A stretch of DNA of 12,882 nucleotides from Prochlorothrix sp035286285 (GTDB lineage Bacteria; Cyanobacteriota; Cyanobacteriia; Prochlorotrichales; Prochlorotrichaceae), in the NCBI GenBank assembly GCA_035286285.1, contig JAYKJG010000033.1:1-12882 (forward strand), in the 5' to 3' direction. A program made the translations under genes and the position numbers. Positions 6,360 through 12,882 of the stretch are shown here, piece by piece (the stretch's first letter is position 1; every line of letters starts with the position of its first letter). The notes under the pieces were generated by a model. That model was not told the origin of the DNA and made no database searches. It saw nothing but the letters and a program-made list of their open reading frames with translations.

Positions 6360-7442
6360 TTAATCGCCATAGTGGCTACCGGTTGTTTGACGAATAACGG
6401 CGGTGTCCTGCCAAGCCGGAGCCTGATGACCCTGGGGCAAGCTCAGGCCCAGCGCCGCCAGATCGCTGGCCACCATCAGCGTGACCAGTTCCGGAAAACT
6501 CACCGCCGGTTCCCAGCCTAACTGCTCCTTCGCCTTGGTTGGGTCACCGATTAACAGTTCCACCTCCGCAGGACGGAGGTAGCGGGGATCAAACTCCACA
6601 TAGTCTTGCCAGCGCAGGTCTACCGCCCCAAAGGCCAGTTCTAGAAACTCCTGGACAGAATGGGTTTCCCCCGTGGCCACCACATAATCATCGGGCTGGT
6701 CCTGCTGCAACATCAACCACATGGCCCGCACATAGTCCTTGGCATAGCCCCAGTCCCGCTTGGCATCCAAGTTGCCCATATAGAGCTTGTCCTGCTGTCC
6801 GGCTAGGATGCGGGCGATCGCCCGCGTGATTTTGCGGGTGACAAAGGTTTCGCCCCGCCGAGGACTCTCATGGTTAAAGAGAATGCCATTGCAGGCAAAG
6901 AGATCGTAGGACTCGCGGTAATTGACGGTTTGCCAGTGGGCATAAACCTTGGCACAGGCGTAGGGACTGCGGGGATAGAAGGGCGTGGTTTCGCTTTGGG
7001 GGATGGCTTGGACTTGGCCGAACATCTCCGAGGAACCCGCTTGATAAAAGCGCACCTGTTGGCCGGTGCGTTGCTGATAGTCCCGAATGGCTTCCAGCAG
7101 TCGCAGGGTGCCCATGCCCACCGCATCGACGGTGTACTCTGGTGCATCGAAGCTAACCCGTACATGGGACTGTGCCCCTAGGTTATAGACCTCTGCGGGT
7201 TGGATGGCTTCGACAATGCGGCGGAGGGTGGTGCCGTCGGTGAGGTCGCCGTAGTGGAGGAAGAGACGTGCGTCTTCTCGGTGGGGATCCACATAGAGAT
7301 GGTCGATGCGATCGGTGTTGAAGGTCGAAGTGCGGCGAATGATGCCATGGACCTGATAGCCCTTCTCTAGGAGTAGTTCGCTTAAATAGGAACCATCCTG
7401 GCCAGTAATACCAGTAATTAGGGCTTTTTTAGGCTGTGTCAT
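6360..7442 (-). CDS. gmd: GDP-mannose 4,6-dehydratase
   Basis: A 360-residue enzyme of normal length that converts GDP-D-mannose to GDP-4-keto-6-deoxy-mannose, the first step to GDP-L-fucose and other deoxyhexoses. The cofactor motif GITGQDGSYL is at residues 11-20, with the NADP-type pocket IIRRTSTFNTDRI following. The catalytic residues are visible: Ser137 (the E. coli Thr position) and Glu139 in GSSEMFG, and the pair Tyr161 and Lys165 in YACAK. The segments NLGAQSHVRVSF, NHESPRRGETFVTRKI and NLDAKRDWGYAKDYV are characteristic. After about residue 325 there is an extra tail beyond the usual core. The gene runs towards fcl on the same strand. The ATG at 7442 starts MTQPKKALITG, as expected; no strong ribosome binding site is seen. 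The 207-bp upstream gap shows no promoter I can name. Confidence 0.97.
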   Translation of the reverse strand: MTQPKKALITGITGQDGSYLSELLLEKGYQVHGIIRRTSTFNTDRIDHLYVDPHREDARLFLHYGDLTDGTTLRRIVEAIQPAEVYNLGAQSHVRVSFDAPEYTVDAVGMGTLRLLEAIRDYQQRTGQQVRFYQAGSSEMFGQVQAIPQSETTPFYPRSPYACAKVYAHWQTVNYRESYDLFACNGILFNHESPRRGETFVTRKITRAIARILAGQQDKLYMGNLDAKRDWGYAKDYVRAMWLMLQQDQPDDYVVATGETHSVQEFLELAFGAVDLRWQDYVEFDPRYLRPAEVELLIGDPTKAKEQLGWEPAVSFPELVTLMVASDLAALGLSLPQGHQAPAWQDTAVIRQTTGSHYGD

Positions 7443-7649
7443 GGGTTTTTTAGCAGTTCATGATCTGAGCAGGAGACACATCCTCGGCGATCGTCAAGCA
7501 ACGCTGAGGGGTGTGGCTAGTTAAGCATACCCAGGTTCAAACGGCCCGTTTTGTTGGCACAGCGGGGGGAATTCCGTAAAGCCGATGACAAAGCGGCGAT
7601 GCCAGGGGAGGAGGGTGCCGCGACTTCGTGCGAGGGTTTCAAGATCCGC

Positions 7650-10328
7650 TTAGAGCAGGTAAGCAGCTTGGGTGAGGGGGATTTTGAGGACAAAGGTGGT
7701 TCCGGTGGCGGCGGATTGACATTCTAGGCAACCGCCATGCTGATCGACAATGACCTTATAGCTTTCGGCTAAACCCAGGCCCACGCCTTTGCCGACGGGC
7801 TTCGTGGTGAAAAAGGGATCGAAGAGCTTGCCTTGGATTGCGATCGGGATTTCAGGACCGTTGTTATAGATTTCGATCGCCGCTAGATTGCCTTGATCCT
7901 GAAAGATGCAGATGTGAATTCGGGGGTGAAAGGCTTCATTGAGGGACTGGCAGGCGATCATCCGTTCATAGACCGCATCGATCGCATTGTTCAAGACATT
8001 CAAGCAGACCTGGTTTAACTCCTTGGCATAGCATTCCACCAAGGGCACAGGCTTGTAGTCTTTGGTAACCTCAATGCTGGGAAAACCACCGCTGCCCCGT
8101 AGCCGCCCCTGGAGCAGGAGCAGGGTGCTGTCCATGCTGCTGTGCAGATCCACTCGCTTGAGGCTGGCCTCGTCCAGGCGGGAGAAAATCCGCAGGGATT
8201 GGACAATATCGCGAATGCGGGTTGCCCCTTCCTGGATGGACTGGAGAATTTTGGGCAGGTCATCTTGGATGAATTCCAGATCGATCGCCTCAATTTCTGC
8301 CGCGATCGTCGGTCCCGGTTCCGGGTACTGGGCTTGGTAGGACTGGAGCAAAGACAGCAAGTCCTGGGCGTATTGCTGGAGGTGAACCAGGTTACCAAAG
8401 ATATAGTTCACCGGGTTATTGAACTCATGGGCAATACCCCCCACCATTTTCTCCAGGCTGGCCATCTTTTCCTGCTGGATCAGTTGGGCCTGGGTCCGCT
8501 TCAGGGTTTCCATGGCCGTCTCTAGGGCTACATTTTTATCCTGGAGCGCTGCTGAAGTGGCTTGGAGTTGGGCCATCAGGCTTTGCATTTGGCTTTCAGC
8601 CCGTTTGCGCTCGGAAATATCCCGGAAAATGCCCGTAATAAAGGACCGATCGCCCAAGGCAGCATGGGCGAGGCTCCCTTCCAGGGGAATAATTTCGCCA
8701 TTGTGTTGGCGACCTTGGAACTCATGGCAAGGGGCCAGGGGTTCAACGAGGGCGATCGATGAGTCGGTGGCGGGGTTAGCTTTCGTTGGGGGGGCAATGG
8801 CGAGGGCAGTTGCTCCCAACTTTTTGACGGTTTCCCCTGCGATCAGGTCAGAAAGCTTGAGGGTACACAACGTCTCCACGGGCTGACCAAAGATATGGAC
8901 GGCGCTGGGGTTGGCGCTGAGAATTTGGAGATCACCGTCGCGAAAGGTCAAGATGGCATCGGCGGCGGTATTGACGATCGCCTCGGTCTTGGCCACAGCA
9001 GCTTGGAGCGCATCCATCACCTGGTTGTAGCGCTGGGCGATGCGCCCCATTTCCGTAAATGGCTCCACGGGCACCCGTAGGCTCAAATCCTGGGACAGCG
9101 CCTGCTGCTCCATCACTTCAAACAAACTTTTGGCCTCCTCGCGAATATTGTGCTCGGAGGTATTGAGGCCCGATTCTTCTTGTTTTTGGGAGACCCGAAA
9201 GGGGAACCAGCGATTAATGAGGCGGAACAAAACATAGGGCAGGACAAAGCCCCAGAGGAAGGCAACCACGATCGCCAACAGTTGCACTTGGAGATGTTGC
9301 CAGCGGGTCAGGTCATGGGCCAGTCGCTCTTGGCTCCCGAAAATGGCGACGGCGAGGGTGCCCCAAATCCCCGCCCCCGTGTGGACCGCCACCGCCCCCA
9401 CAGCATCGTCGATCTTGAGGATTTCCAGCAGCCGATCGCAGCCCAACACCACGATCGCCGCGATCGCCCCAATCAACACCGCTTGGCCCGTACTAATCAC
9501 ATGGCAGGAGGCAGTAATCCCCACCAGCCCCCCCAGGGATCCATTAATCATTAAGGTGACATCCGGCACCCCCCGCAGCTTCCAGCCCACCAGCAACGCC
9601 GTAATCATCCCCGTGGCCCCCGCCATCACCGTATGGCCCAGAATCGCAGCCACCTGGTCATTAAACATCAGGGTATTGCCCGCATTAAAACCCAGCCAGC
9701 CCAGCCAAATCAGAAACGTGCCCAATACCGACAGGGGTAAGTTGGAGGGGGTGATCTGCTGGGGGGGAGCATTGTCTGGGAAGCGGCCTCGGCGGGGACC
9801 AATCACCAACAGGGTGGCCAAGGCAACCCAGCCCCCAATGCTGTGGACGACGGTGGAGCCTGAAAAATCAACAAAGCCTAACTGTCTCAGCCAGCCCATC
9901 TGGAGGGGATGATCAAAGCCATTCCAGGCCCAGTGCCCAAAGACGGGATAGATCAAGCCGGAGGTAATGCAGGTAATAAGGAGATAGGCCGGGAACCGGA
10001 GGCGCTCCGCGACGGCCCCGGAAATAATCGTGATGGCGGTGCTGCAAAACATCACCTGGAAGATAAAGAAGCTGGCCTGTTCCGCGTTGTCTTCCAGGGC
10101 GATGAAAAAGTGGTTGCTGCCGACCCAGCCTTGATGGCTTGTCCCAAACATGAGGCCATACCCGATCGCCCAAAAGAGCAGCACCGAGATGCCAAAATCC
10201 ACCAAATTTTTGATGGCGACGTTGACGCTGTTTTTGGCCCGGATCAAGCCAGCCTCTAGGCACATAAAACCGGGCTGCATCATAAAAATGAGACTCGCAG
10301 AAATCAGGAGCCAAAATGAATCAATCAT
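7650..10328 (-). CDS. Ammonium transporter (Amt) domain fused to PAS-histidine kinase
   Basis: An 892-residue membrane sensor. Residues 1-380 form a full Amt/Rh channel of about 11 helices without a cleavable leader. Its twin histidines are His162 (STVVHS) and His316 (VAVHTGAG); also kept are Asp154, the gate phenylalanines Phe90/Phe94 and Trp211/Phe214 in GWLGFNAG. The Amt C-terminal motif is recognisable as ESGLNTSEH (385-393). A HAMP-like helical linker follows (about 398-445), then a PAS domain (446-573), a coiled coil, the HisKA region with phospho-acceptor His634 in GGIAHEFNNP, and an ATPase domain with N-box NVLNNAIDA (777-785) and DPFFTTKP...GVGLGL (837-852). The canonical DxGxG is NNGPE (822-826). 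By analogy with described Amt-kinase fusions it senses ammonium and signals by phosphorylation. No response regulator is adjacent. The start has only a weak ribosome binding site. Confidence 0.93.
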   Translation of the reverse strand: MIDSFWLLISASLIFMMQPGFMCLEAGLIRAKNSVNVAIKNLVDFGISVLLFWAIGYGLMFGTSHQGWVGSNHFFIALEDNAEQASFFIFQVMFCSTAITIISGAVAERLRFPAYLLITCITSGLIYPVFGHWAWNGFDHPLQMGWLRQLGFVDFSGSTVVHSIGGWVALATLLVIGPRRGRFPDNAPPQQITPSNLPLSVLGTFLIWLGWLGFNAGNTLMFNDQVAAILGHTVMAGATGMITALLVGWKLRGVPDVTLMINGSLGGLVGITASCHVISTGQAVLIGAIAAIVVLGCDRLLEILKIDDAVGAVAVHTGAGIWGTLAVAIFGSQERLAHDLTRWQHLQVQLLAIVVAFLWGFVLPYVLFRLINRWFPFRVSQKQEESGLNTSEHNIREEAKSLFEVMEQQALSQDLSLRVPVEPFTEMGRIAQRYNQVMDALQAAVAKTEAIVNTAADAILTFRDGDLQILSANPSAVHIFGQPVETLCTLKLSDLIAGETVKKLGATALAIAPPTKANPATDSSIALVEPLAPCHEFQGRQHNGEIIPLEGSLAHAALGDRSFITGIFRDISERKRAESQMQSLMAQLQATSAALQDKNVALETAMETLKRTQAQLIQQEKMASLEKMVGGIAHEFNNPVNYIFGNLVHLQQYAQDLLSLLQSYQAQYPEPGPTIAAEIEAIDLEFIQDDLPKILQSIQEGATRIRDIVQSLRIFSRLDEASLKRVDLHSSMDSTLLLLQGRLRGSGGFPSIEVTKDYKPVPLVECYAKELNQVCLNVLNNAIDAVYERMIACQSLNEAFHPRIHICIFQDQGNLAAIEIYNNGPEIPIAIQGKLFDPFFTTKPVGKGVGLGLAESYKVIVDQHGGCLECQSAATGTTFVLKIPLTQAAYLL

Positions 10329-10451
10329 GAAGGGCGTAACCTACTGGAACGAATGGGGGATAACCTTCACAACAGAAGCAGGGACCGGAAGTCTGTCCTG
10401 TTGGGAGTCGTTGGACTTTGGGGGGGAAGGCTATGGCACCCCTGCTACAAC

Positions 10452-10499
10452 TAGGCTCTCCGATAGGCTCTCCGATAGGCTCTCCGATAGGCTCTCAGA
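10452..10499. repeat. 12-bp tandem repeat, four copies
   Basis: TAGGCTCTCCGA occurs at 10452, 10464 and 10476, and a fourth copy at 10488 has one changed base (TAGGCTCTCAGA). It lies 124-171 bases upstream of the Amt-kinase start codon, in its probable promoter or leader. The exact unit suggests a recent slippage expansion that could vary between strains. Confidence 0.9.
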
Positions 10500-10660
10500 A
10501 TGCCGGGTAATGATCGCAGGCTGCTGACATTTGCCGAAACGGGACAGGTCGCTGCCTCTTTCGGTTTGTGAGGGAGCAGGGGGAATATTAAGGATAGACA
10601 GCACACCAGAGGCTCAGTATCCCTTACCTTGGGTCTGCAATTTCGTACGCTTGGATACGG

Positions 10661-10690
10661 TTAAAATCTCCTTTAAAATCTCCTTAAATT
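10661..10690. repeat. AT-rich 12-bp tandem repeat
   Basis: TTAAAATCTCCT is present at 10661-10672, followed by TTAAAATCTCC at 10673-10683 and a partial TTAAATTT. The ten bases TACGGTTAAA just before and within it (10656-10665) recur at 10927-10936 inside a palindrome. It might be part of a promoter region, but no -35/-10 pair is convincing. Confidence 0.6.
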
Positions 10691-10705
10691 TCTATCTGCT
10701 GTGTG

Positions 10706-10789
10706 GGGTGCATTTGCGATCGGGGCAAATCTCCCGTGATGACCCTGGCTGGGGTCTGAAAAGGGGAGCTACGGGGGCACGACCCCTAA
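10706..10789 (+). repeat. Degenerate GTAGGGG repeat, copy D
   Basis: It starts GGGTGCATTTGCGATCGGGG, combining the MITE-like terminus directly with the core: GGGGCAAATCTCCCGTG, then TCTGAAAAGGGGAGCTACGG and a hairpin GGGGGCACGACCCC. The pairing in the first hairpin is damaged, so this is probably an old copy. Confidence 0.6.
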
Positions 10790-10883
10790 TAAAAGTTCTC
10801 CCCAAGTTGGGATGCTCCTGGCCCCAAAGGTTAGTCTGTCTTTTACAAGAAAACTTCAGGCTGCTCCCTAGGTCCGGAATATT

Positions 10884-10946
10884 CACGATCGTGGCGGTGA
10901 AGTTTTCCGGAAACAGTAAAATTTGTTACGGTTAAACCGCTGTAAC
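10884..10946. promoter_or_regulatory. Cluster of three palindromes upstream of the 11076 gene
   Basis: CACGATCGTG (10884-10893), TTTCCGGAAA (10904-10913) and CGGTT-A-AACCG (10929-10939) are perfect palindromes within 63 bases. The last is flanked by GTTAC (10925-10929) and its complement GTAAC (10942-10946). They lie 130-190 bases before the start codon at 11076. They could be operators, but no known regulator site is recognised. Confidence 0.35.
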
Positions 10947-11062
10947 TCTCTGTTTTCGCGCTTGTCGAAGTTCCAAGAAACGGGCACCATAGGGAAAGGG
11001 CTGAGGTCATGGTGGGGTCTTGCCCCACAACGCTCCCCCCTTGCAGTCTAGACCCTGTTGGT

Positions 11063-11069
11063 GAGGTGA
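11063..11069 (+). promoter_or_regulatory. Ribosome binding site of the 11076 gene
   Basis: GAGGTGA lies six bases before the ATG at 11076. It supports this reading frame and start over the overlapping frame that begins at 11089. Confidence 0.55.
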
Positions 11070-11075
11070 CCAGTT

Positions 11076-11669
11076 ATGTTTCAGTGGCTTGCCATTGCCC
11101 TTTTGGCCGTTGCGGCGAGTGCTGCTTTTATCGGAGCCGATCGGGTTATTGAGTCCCTGCAATCGGACGGGGAAGAAGAAACGGCCCAAACTAGCCCCGC
11201 TGTCCCGGAGGCTGGGGCAGAGGCTCCCGCGAAGCGACAGGCTCCCGCAGTGGTCTCTTTCTTTAATCAACTCTTTGACCCAGAGCCAGAACCCACCACC
11301 CCAGAACCAGCCTCCGGGGCAGAGTCTGGGGAGATCAGCCAGACGGCGGCTCCATCGACGGCGGCTCCATCGACGGCGGCTCCAACAGACCCTGCCAGTG
11401 CCCCAGTCACCGCAGCCAACGGTGACCTCTACGGCCCGCCAGAACCAGGTAGCCCCGCTGCAATGCCCCCCGCAGTCACCCAAGCGGTTTCCCAGGCCCA
11501 GGTTCCTGAGGCTCCTACCATTGCCCCGGCCAGTGTGGGCACCGAACCCCCCGCCCCTGAGGCGAGTGCGACAACGGCGGGCAGTCCTGAAGCCAGTGGC
11601 GAAGCGGCCCCAGGTTCCAGCACCCCCACAGCCTCGGAACCTGAAACCCCAATTCCGGCCCTGTGGTAA
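11076..11669 (+). CDS. Low-complexity Pro/Ala-rich protein with N-terminal membrane segment
   Basis: A 197-residue protein of unknown function. Residues 1-20 (QWLAIALLAVAASAAFIGA) form one hydrophobic helix, a signal anchor or signal peptide. The rest is Ala, Pro, Glu, Ser and Thr-rich, acidic and probably disordered. A short FFNQLFDPEP segment (about 62-71) is the only part that looks folded or binding. Residues 90-104 are a TAAPS-TAAPS-TAAPT repeat, encoded by a 15-bp tandem repeat at 11342-11386. The ribosome binding site and the hydrophobic start favour this frame. Two other frames are open across the same DNA because of its composition, so the assignment is likely but not certain. It may anchor at the membrane and extend a flexible arm into the periplasm; that is inference. 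Confidence 0.7.
   Translation: MFQWLAIALLAVAASAAFIGADRVIESLQSDGEEETAQTSPAVPEAGAEAPAKRQAPAVVSFFNQLFDPEPEPTTPEPASGAESGEISQTAAPSTAAPSTAAPTDPASAPVTAANGDLYGPPEPGSPAAMPPAVTQAVSQAQVPEAPTIAPASVGTEPPAPEASATTAGSPEASGEAAPGSSTPTASEPETPIPALW
11342..11386 (+). repeat. 15-bp in-frame tandem repeat, three copies
   Basis: GACGGCGGCTCCATC occurs at 11342, 11357 and 11372, the last ending CAAC instead of CATC. It encodes the TAAPS repeats of the low-complexity protein, and the copy number can change without shifting the frame. Confidence 0.9.
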
Positions 11670-11904
11670 GGCTGGCGAATTCGTGAGGGTCTGGGACTGT
11701 GAATAAACCTGCGCGAACTCAGCTAAACCTGGGATAATGCCCCTATTGCTCAGGCAGTCTGTCGCCCAAGGGGAGGATCCCGTGGGGCTGCTCTGGCTTG
11801 AGCGAGGAGAATCGCAACGAACACTTGGGTGAGAAGGGGATTCCGTGCTTGTGACGGGGGTAACTTCTCCTTTGAGTTTCATCAAATTCAATCAATGCTA
11901 AAAG

Positions 11905-12720
11905 ATGCAAACTTGGTACTGGGAAGATTGGAATGGCTTGCCTTACCTGCGGTGTAGCCTCTTAGATGCTTGGCCCCATGGCTTTTTTTGCCAGCAGTGG
12001 TGGCCCCGGAACCCGGTGGATTTAGTGGAAGTTTTAGACTCAACGGCAACGGTGTATCGCCTCAAGCAAATCCATAGCAATCAGGTACTCTCAACGGCAG
12101 AAACCCATGCAGTCCAAGAAGCGCTGGGGGTGCAGATGCCGGAACACCAAAGGCCGCTAGATGAAGGGGATGGTTTGTTTACGACTCGACCCCAGCAGTC
12201 GGTTTGGGTGTCTACGGCGGACTGTACTCCGGTGTTGGTGGGGGATGCCAAAACCGGGCAAACGGCTGCGATCCATGCGGGCTGGCGGGGAACGGCGAGC
12301 CGGATTGTGCCCCGCATTATTGAGCGGATGCAGGCCCAGGGCAGCCATCTGTCCCATCTGCGGATTGCGTTGGGACCGGCGATCGCGGGGGAAGTTTACC
12401 AGGTGGAAACTGGGGTGGCGGTGACGGTGGGCCGATCGCTGCTGGGAGCAGCCCAGGCGAACAATACGGGGACGGGGAGCGATGCCGAGGTGTTGCAGTG
12501 GCTCCAGTCTTTGCCCGATGCGCCGGTTTTTGGGGATTCCCAACCCGATCGGGCGCGGTTAGATGTGCGTCGGGTGAATTTGCTGCAATTGGCGGAACTG
12601 GGGATTCAGCGGGAGCAGGTCTCCGTTGCGCCCCACTGCACTTACCAAGAGCCACAGAACTTTTTCTCCTATCGCCGCACGGGGGAGAAGAAGGTGCAGT
12701 GGTCTGGCATTGTCAGTTAA
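11905..12720 (+). CDS. pgeF: YfiH/PgeF-family protein (multicopper-oxidase-like fold; purine nucleoside phosphorylase type)
   Basis: A 271-residue cytoplasmic enzyme of the YfiH/YlmD/LACC1 family, long labelled laccase-domain or peptidoglycan editing factor. Members studied more recently act on purine nucleosides (phosphorolysis and adenosine deamination). The zinc-site residues are present: His57 in KQIHSNQV, Cys107 in STADCTPV and His124 in AAIHAGWRGTA. Further signatures are DEGDGLFTT (86-94), LGPAIAGEVYQV (156-167) and the C-terminal HCTYQEPQNFFSYRR. The length is usual for the family. The ATG at 11905 gives MQTWYWEDWN; no strong ribosome binding site precedes it. The 235-bp gap upstream shows no feature I recognise. 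Its cellular role here is open, and its neighbours give no hint. Confidence 0.93.
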   Translation: MQTWYWEDWNGLPYLRCSLLDAWPHGFFCQQWWPRNPVDLVEVLDSTATVYRLKQIHSNQVLSTAETHAVQEALGVQMPEHQRPLDEGDGLFTTRPQQSVWVSTADCTPVLVGDAKTGQTAAIHAGWRGTASRIVPRIIERMQAQGSHLSHLRIALGPAIAGEVYQVETGVAVTVGRSLLGAAQANNTGTGSDAEVLQWLQSLPDAPVFGDSQPDRARLDVRRVNLLQLAELGIQREQVSVAPHCTYQEPQNFFSYRRTGEKKVQWSGIVS

Positions 12721-12759
12721 GGGAATCGTGATGGCGGGGCGGTGGCTGACTGACAAAGA

Positions 12760-12867
12760 GGGTCCATTTCACTTTGGCAGATTCACCCAGTCGGTAGGGG
12801 CAATCCCCCCGTGGTTGCCCCGGTTTTGGGCCGCTAAGAGGGTCGGCACGGGGGCGCGACCCCTACC
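12760..12867 (+). repeat. GTAGGGG repeat, copy E, with MITE-like left end
   Basis: The clearest composite copy. The left end GGGTCCATTTCACTTTGGCA (12760-12779) is close to the MITE terminus. The core runs 12793-12867 from GGTAGGGGCAATCCCCCC to CGCGACCCCTACC. Hairpin 1 is GGGGCAA/TTGCCCC and hairpin 2 is GGGG-CGCGA-CCCC. It lies 40 bases after the pgeF-like gene. The window ends 15 bases later, so any right-hand MITE end would be outside. Confidence 0.85.
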
Positions 12868-12882
12868 CTAGGCCGAGGGTTC

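Larger units (their letters stand above)
10329..11075. other. 747-bp gene-free region rich in repeats and palindromes
   Basis: This divergent gap separates the Amt-kinase gene (minus strand) from the next plus-strand gene, so it should carry promoters for both. It holds a 12-bp tandem repeat (10452-10499), an AT-rich 12-bp repeat (10661-10690), a degenerate GTAGGGG repeat (10706-10789) and three palindromes (10884-10946). I searched for an NtcA-type site GTA-N8-TAC near the Amt-kinase start and saw none. Reading frames across it only translate repeats and match nothing I know. Confidence 0.6.

Noticed and set aside
7539..7551. Palindrome AAACGG-C-CCGTTT between the Amt-kinase gene and gmd as a terminator
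   Set aside because: Only five base pairs can form with a realistic loop, and the flanking T-run is too short to call.
8142..9912. Long plus-strand frames opposite the Amt-kinase gene
   Set aside because: They lie wholly within a clearly conserved minus-strand gene and show no domain of their own.
10329..10450. NtcA-type binding site (GTA-N8-TAC) for nitrogen control of the Amt-kinase gene
   Set aside because: I looked for it because of the ammonium link, but no match with the right spacing was found.
10531..10935. A 134-residue plus-strand frame in the gap after the Amt-kinase start
   Set aside because: It runs through AT-rich repeats and copy D, has no ribosome binding site and resembles no family I know.
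11007..11891. A 294-residue minus-strand frame opposite the low-complexity gene
   Set aside because: Its Arg/Gly/Trp-rich repeats mirror the Pro/Ala coding of the plus strand, and it has no hydrophobic start or recognisable domain; it is a composition shadow.

Overview
The window looks like chromosomal DNA of a cyanobacterium. The octamer GCGATCGC (HIP1) occurs at least seven times (around 3710, 5084, 5341, 5920, 6814, 9460 and 12379), CGATCG is frequent elsewhere, and the protein sequences have a cyanobacterial character. The species cannot be fixed from the sequence. The many G+C-rich dispersed repeats between genes suggest a repeat-rich, possibly filamentous genome.

Layout. Positions 1-4980 carry plus-strand genes: the 3' end of a PrsW-type membrane protease, an exported protein made of two tandem copies of one module, bolA, the CGFS monothiol glutaredoxin gene grxD, an exported TPR protein and a GNAT acetyltransferase. 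The strand then switches. On the minus strand (10328 to 5002) lie a large Amt ammonium-transporter/histidine-kinase fusion, gmd and fcl. Positions 11076-12720 return to the plus strand with a low-complexity membrane-anchored protein and a YfiH/PgeF-family enzyme. No tRNA, rRNA or CRISPR array was found.

Functional groups. gmd and fcl together convert GDP-mannose to GDP-L-fucose for surface glycans. bolA and grxD encode partners in [2Fe-2S] cluster handling. The Amt-kinase fusion is the most striking gene: it joins an ammonium-channel domain with the twin-His pair to HAMP-like, PAS, HisKA and HATPase parts, so it is probably an ammonium sensor. No response regulator lies nearby. Such fusions are known as a class, so the interest is in this particular architecture.

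The intergenic DNA is unusually structured. There are two roughly 98-bp MITE-like elements with GGGTGCATTTCAC terminal inverted repeats; one has a perfect 16-bp TIR and an 8-bp target-site duplication. There is also a family of two-hairpin repeats bounded by GGTAGGGG/CCCCTACC, several of them preceded by a sequence matching the MITE terminus. A local tandem expansion separates gmd from fcl, and short tandem repeats and palindromes fill the 747-bp gap between the Amt-kinase gene and the next gene. The most unusual non-coding signal is the link between the MITE ends and the two-hairpin repeats.
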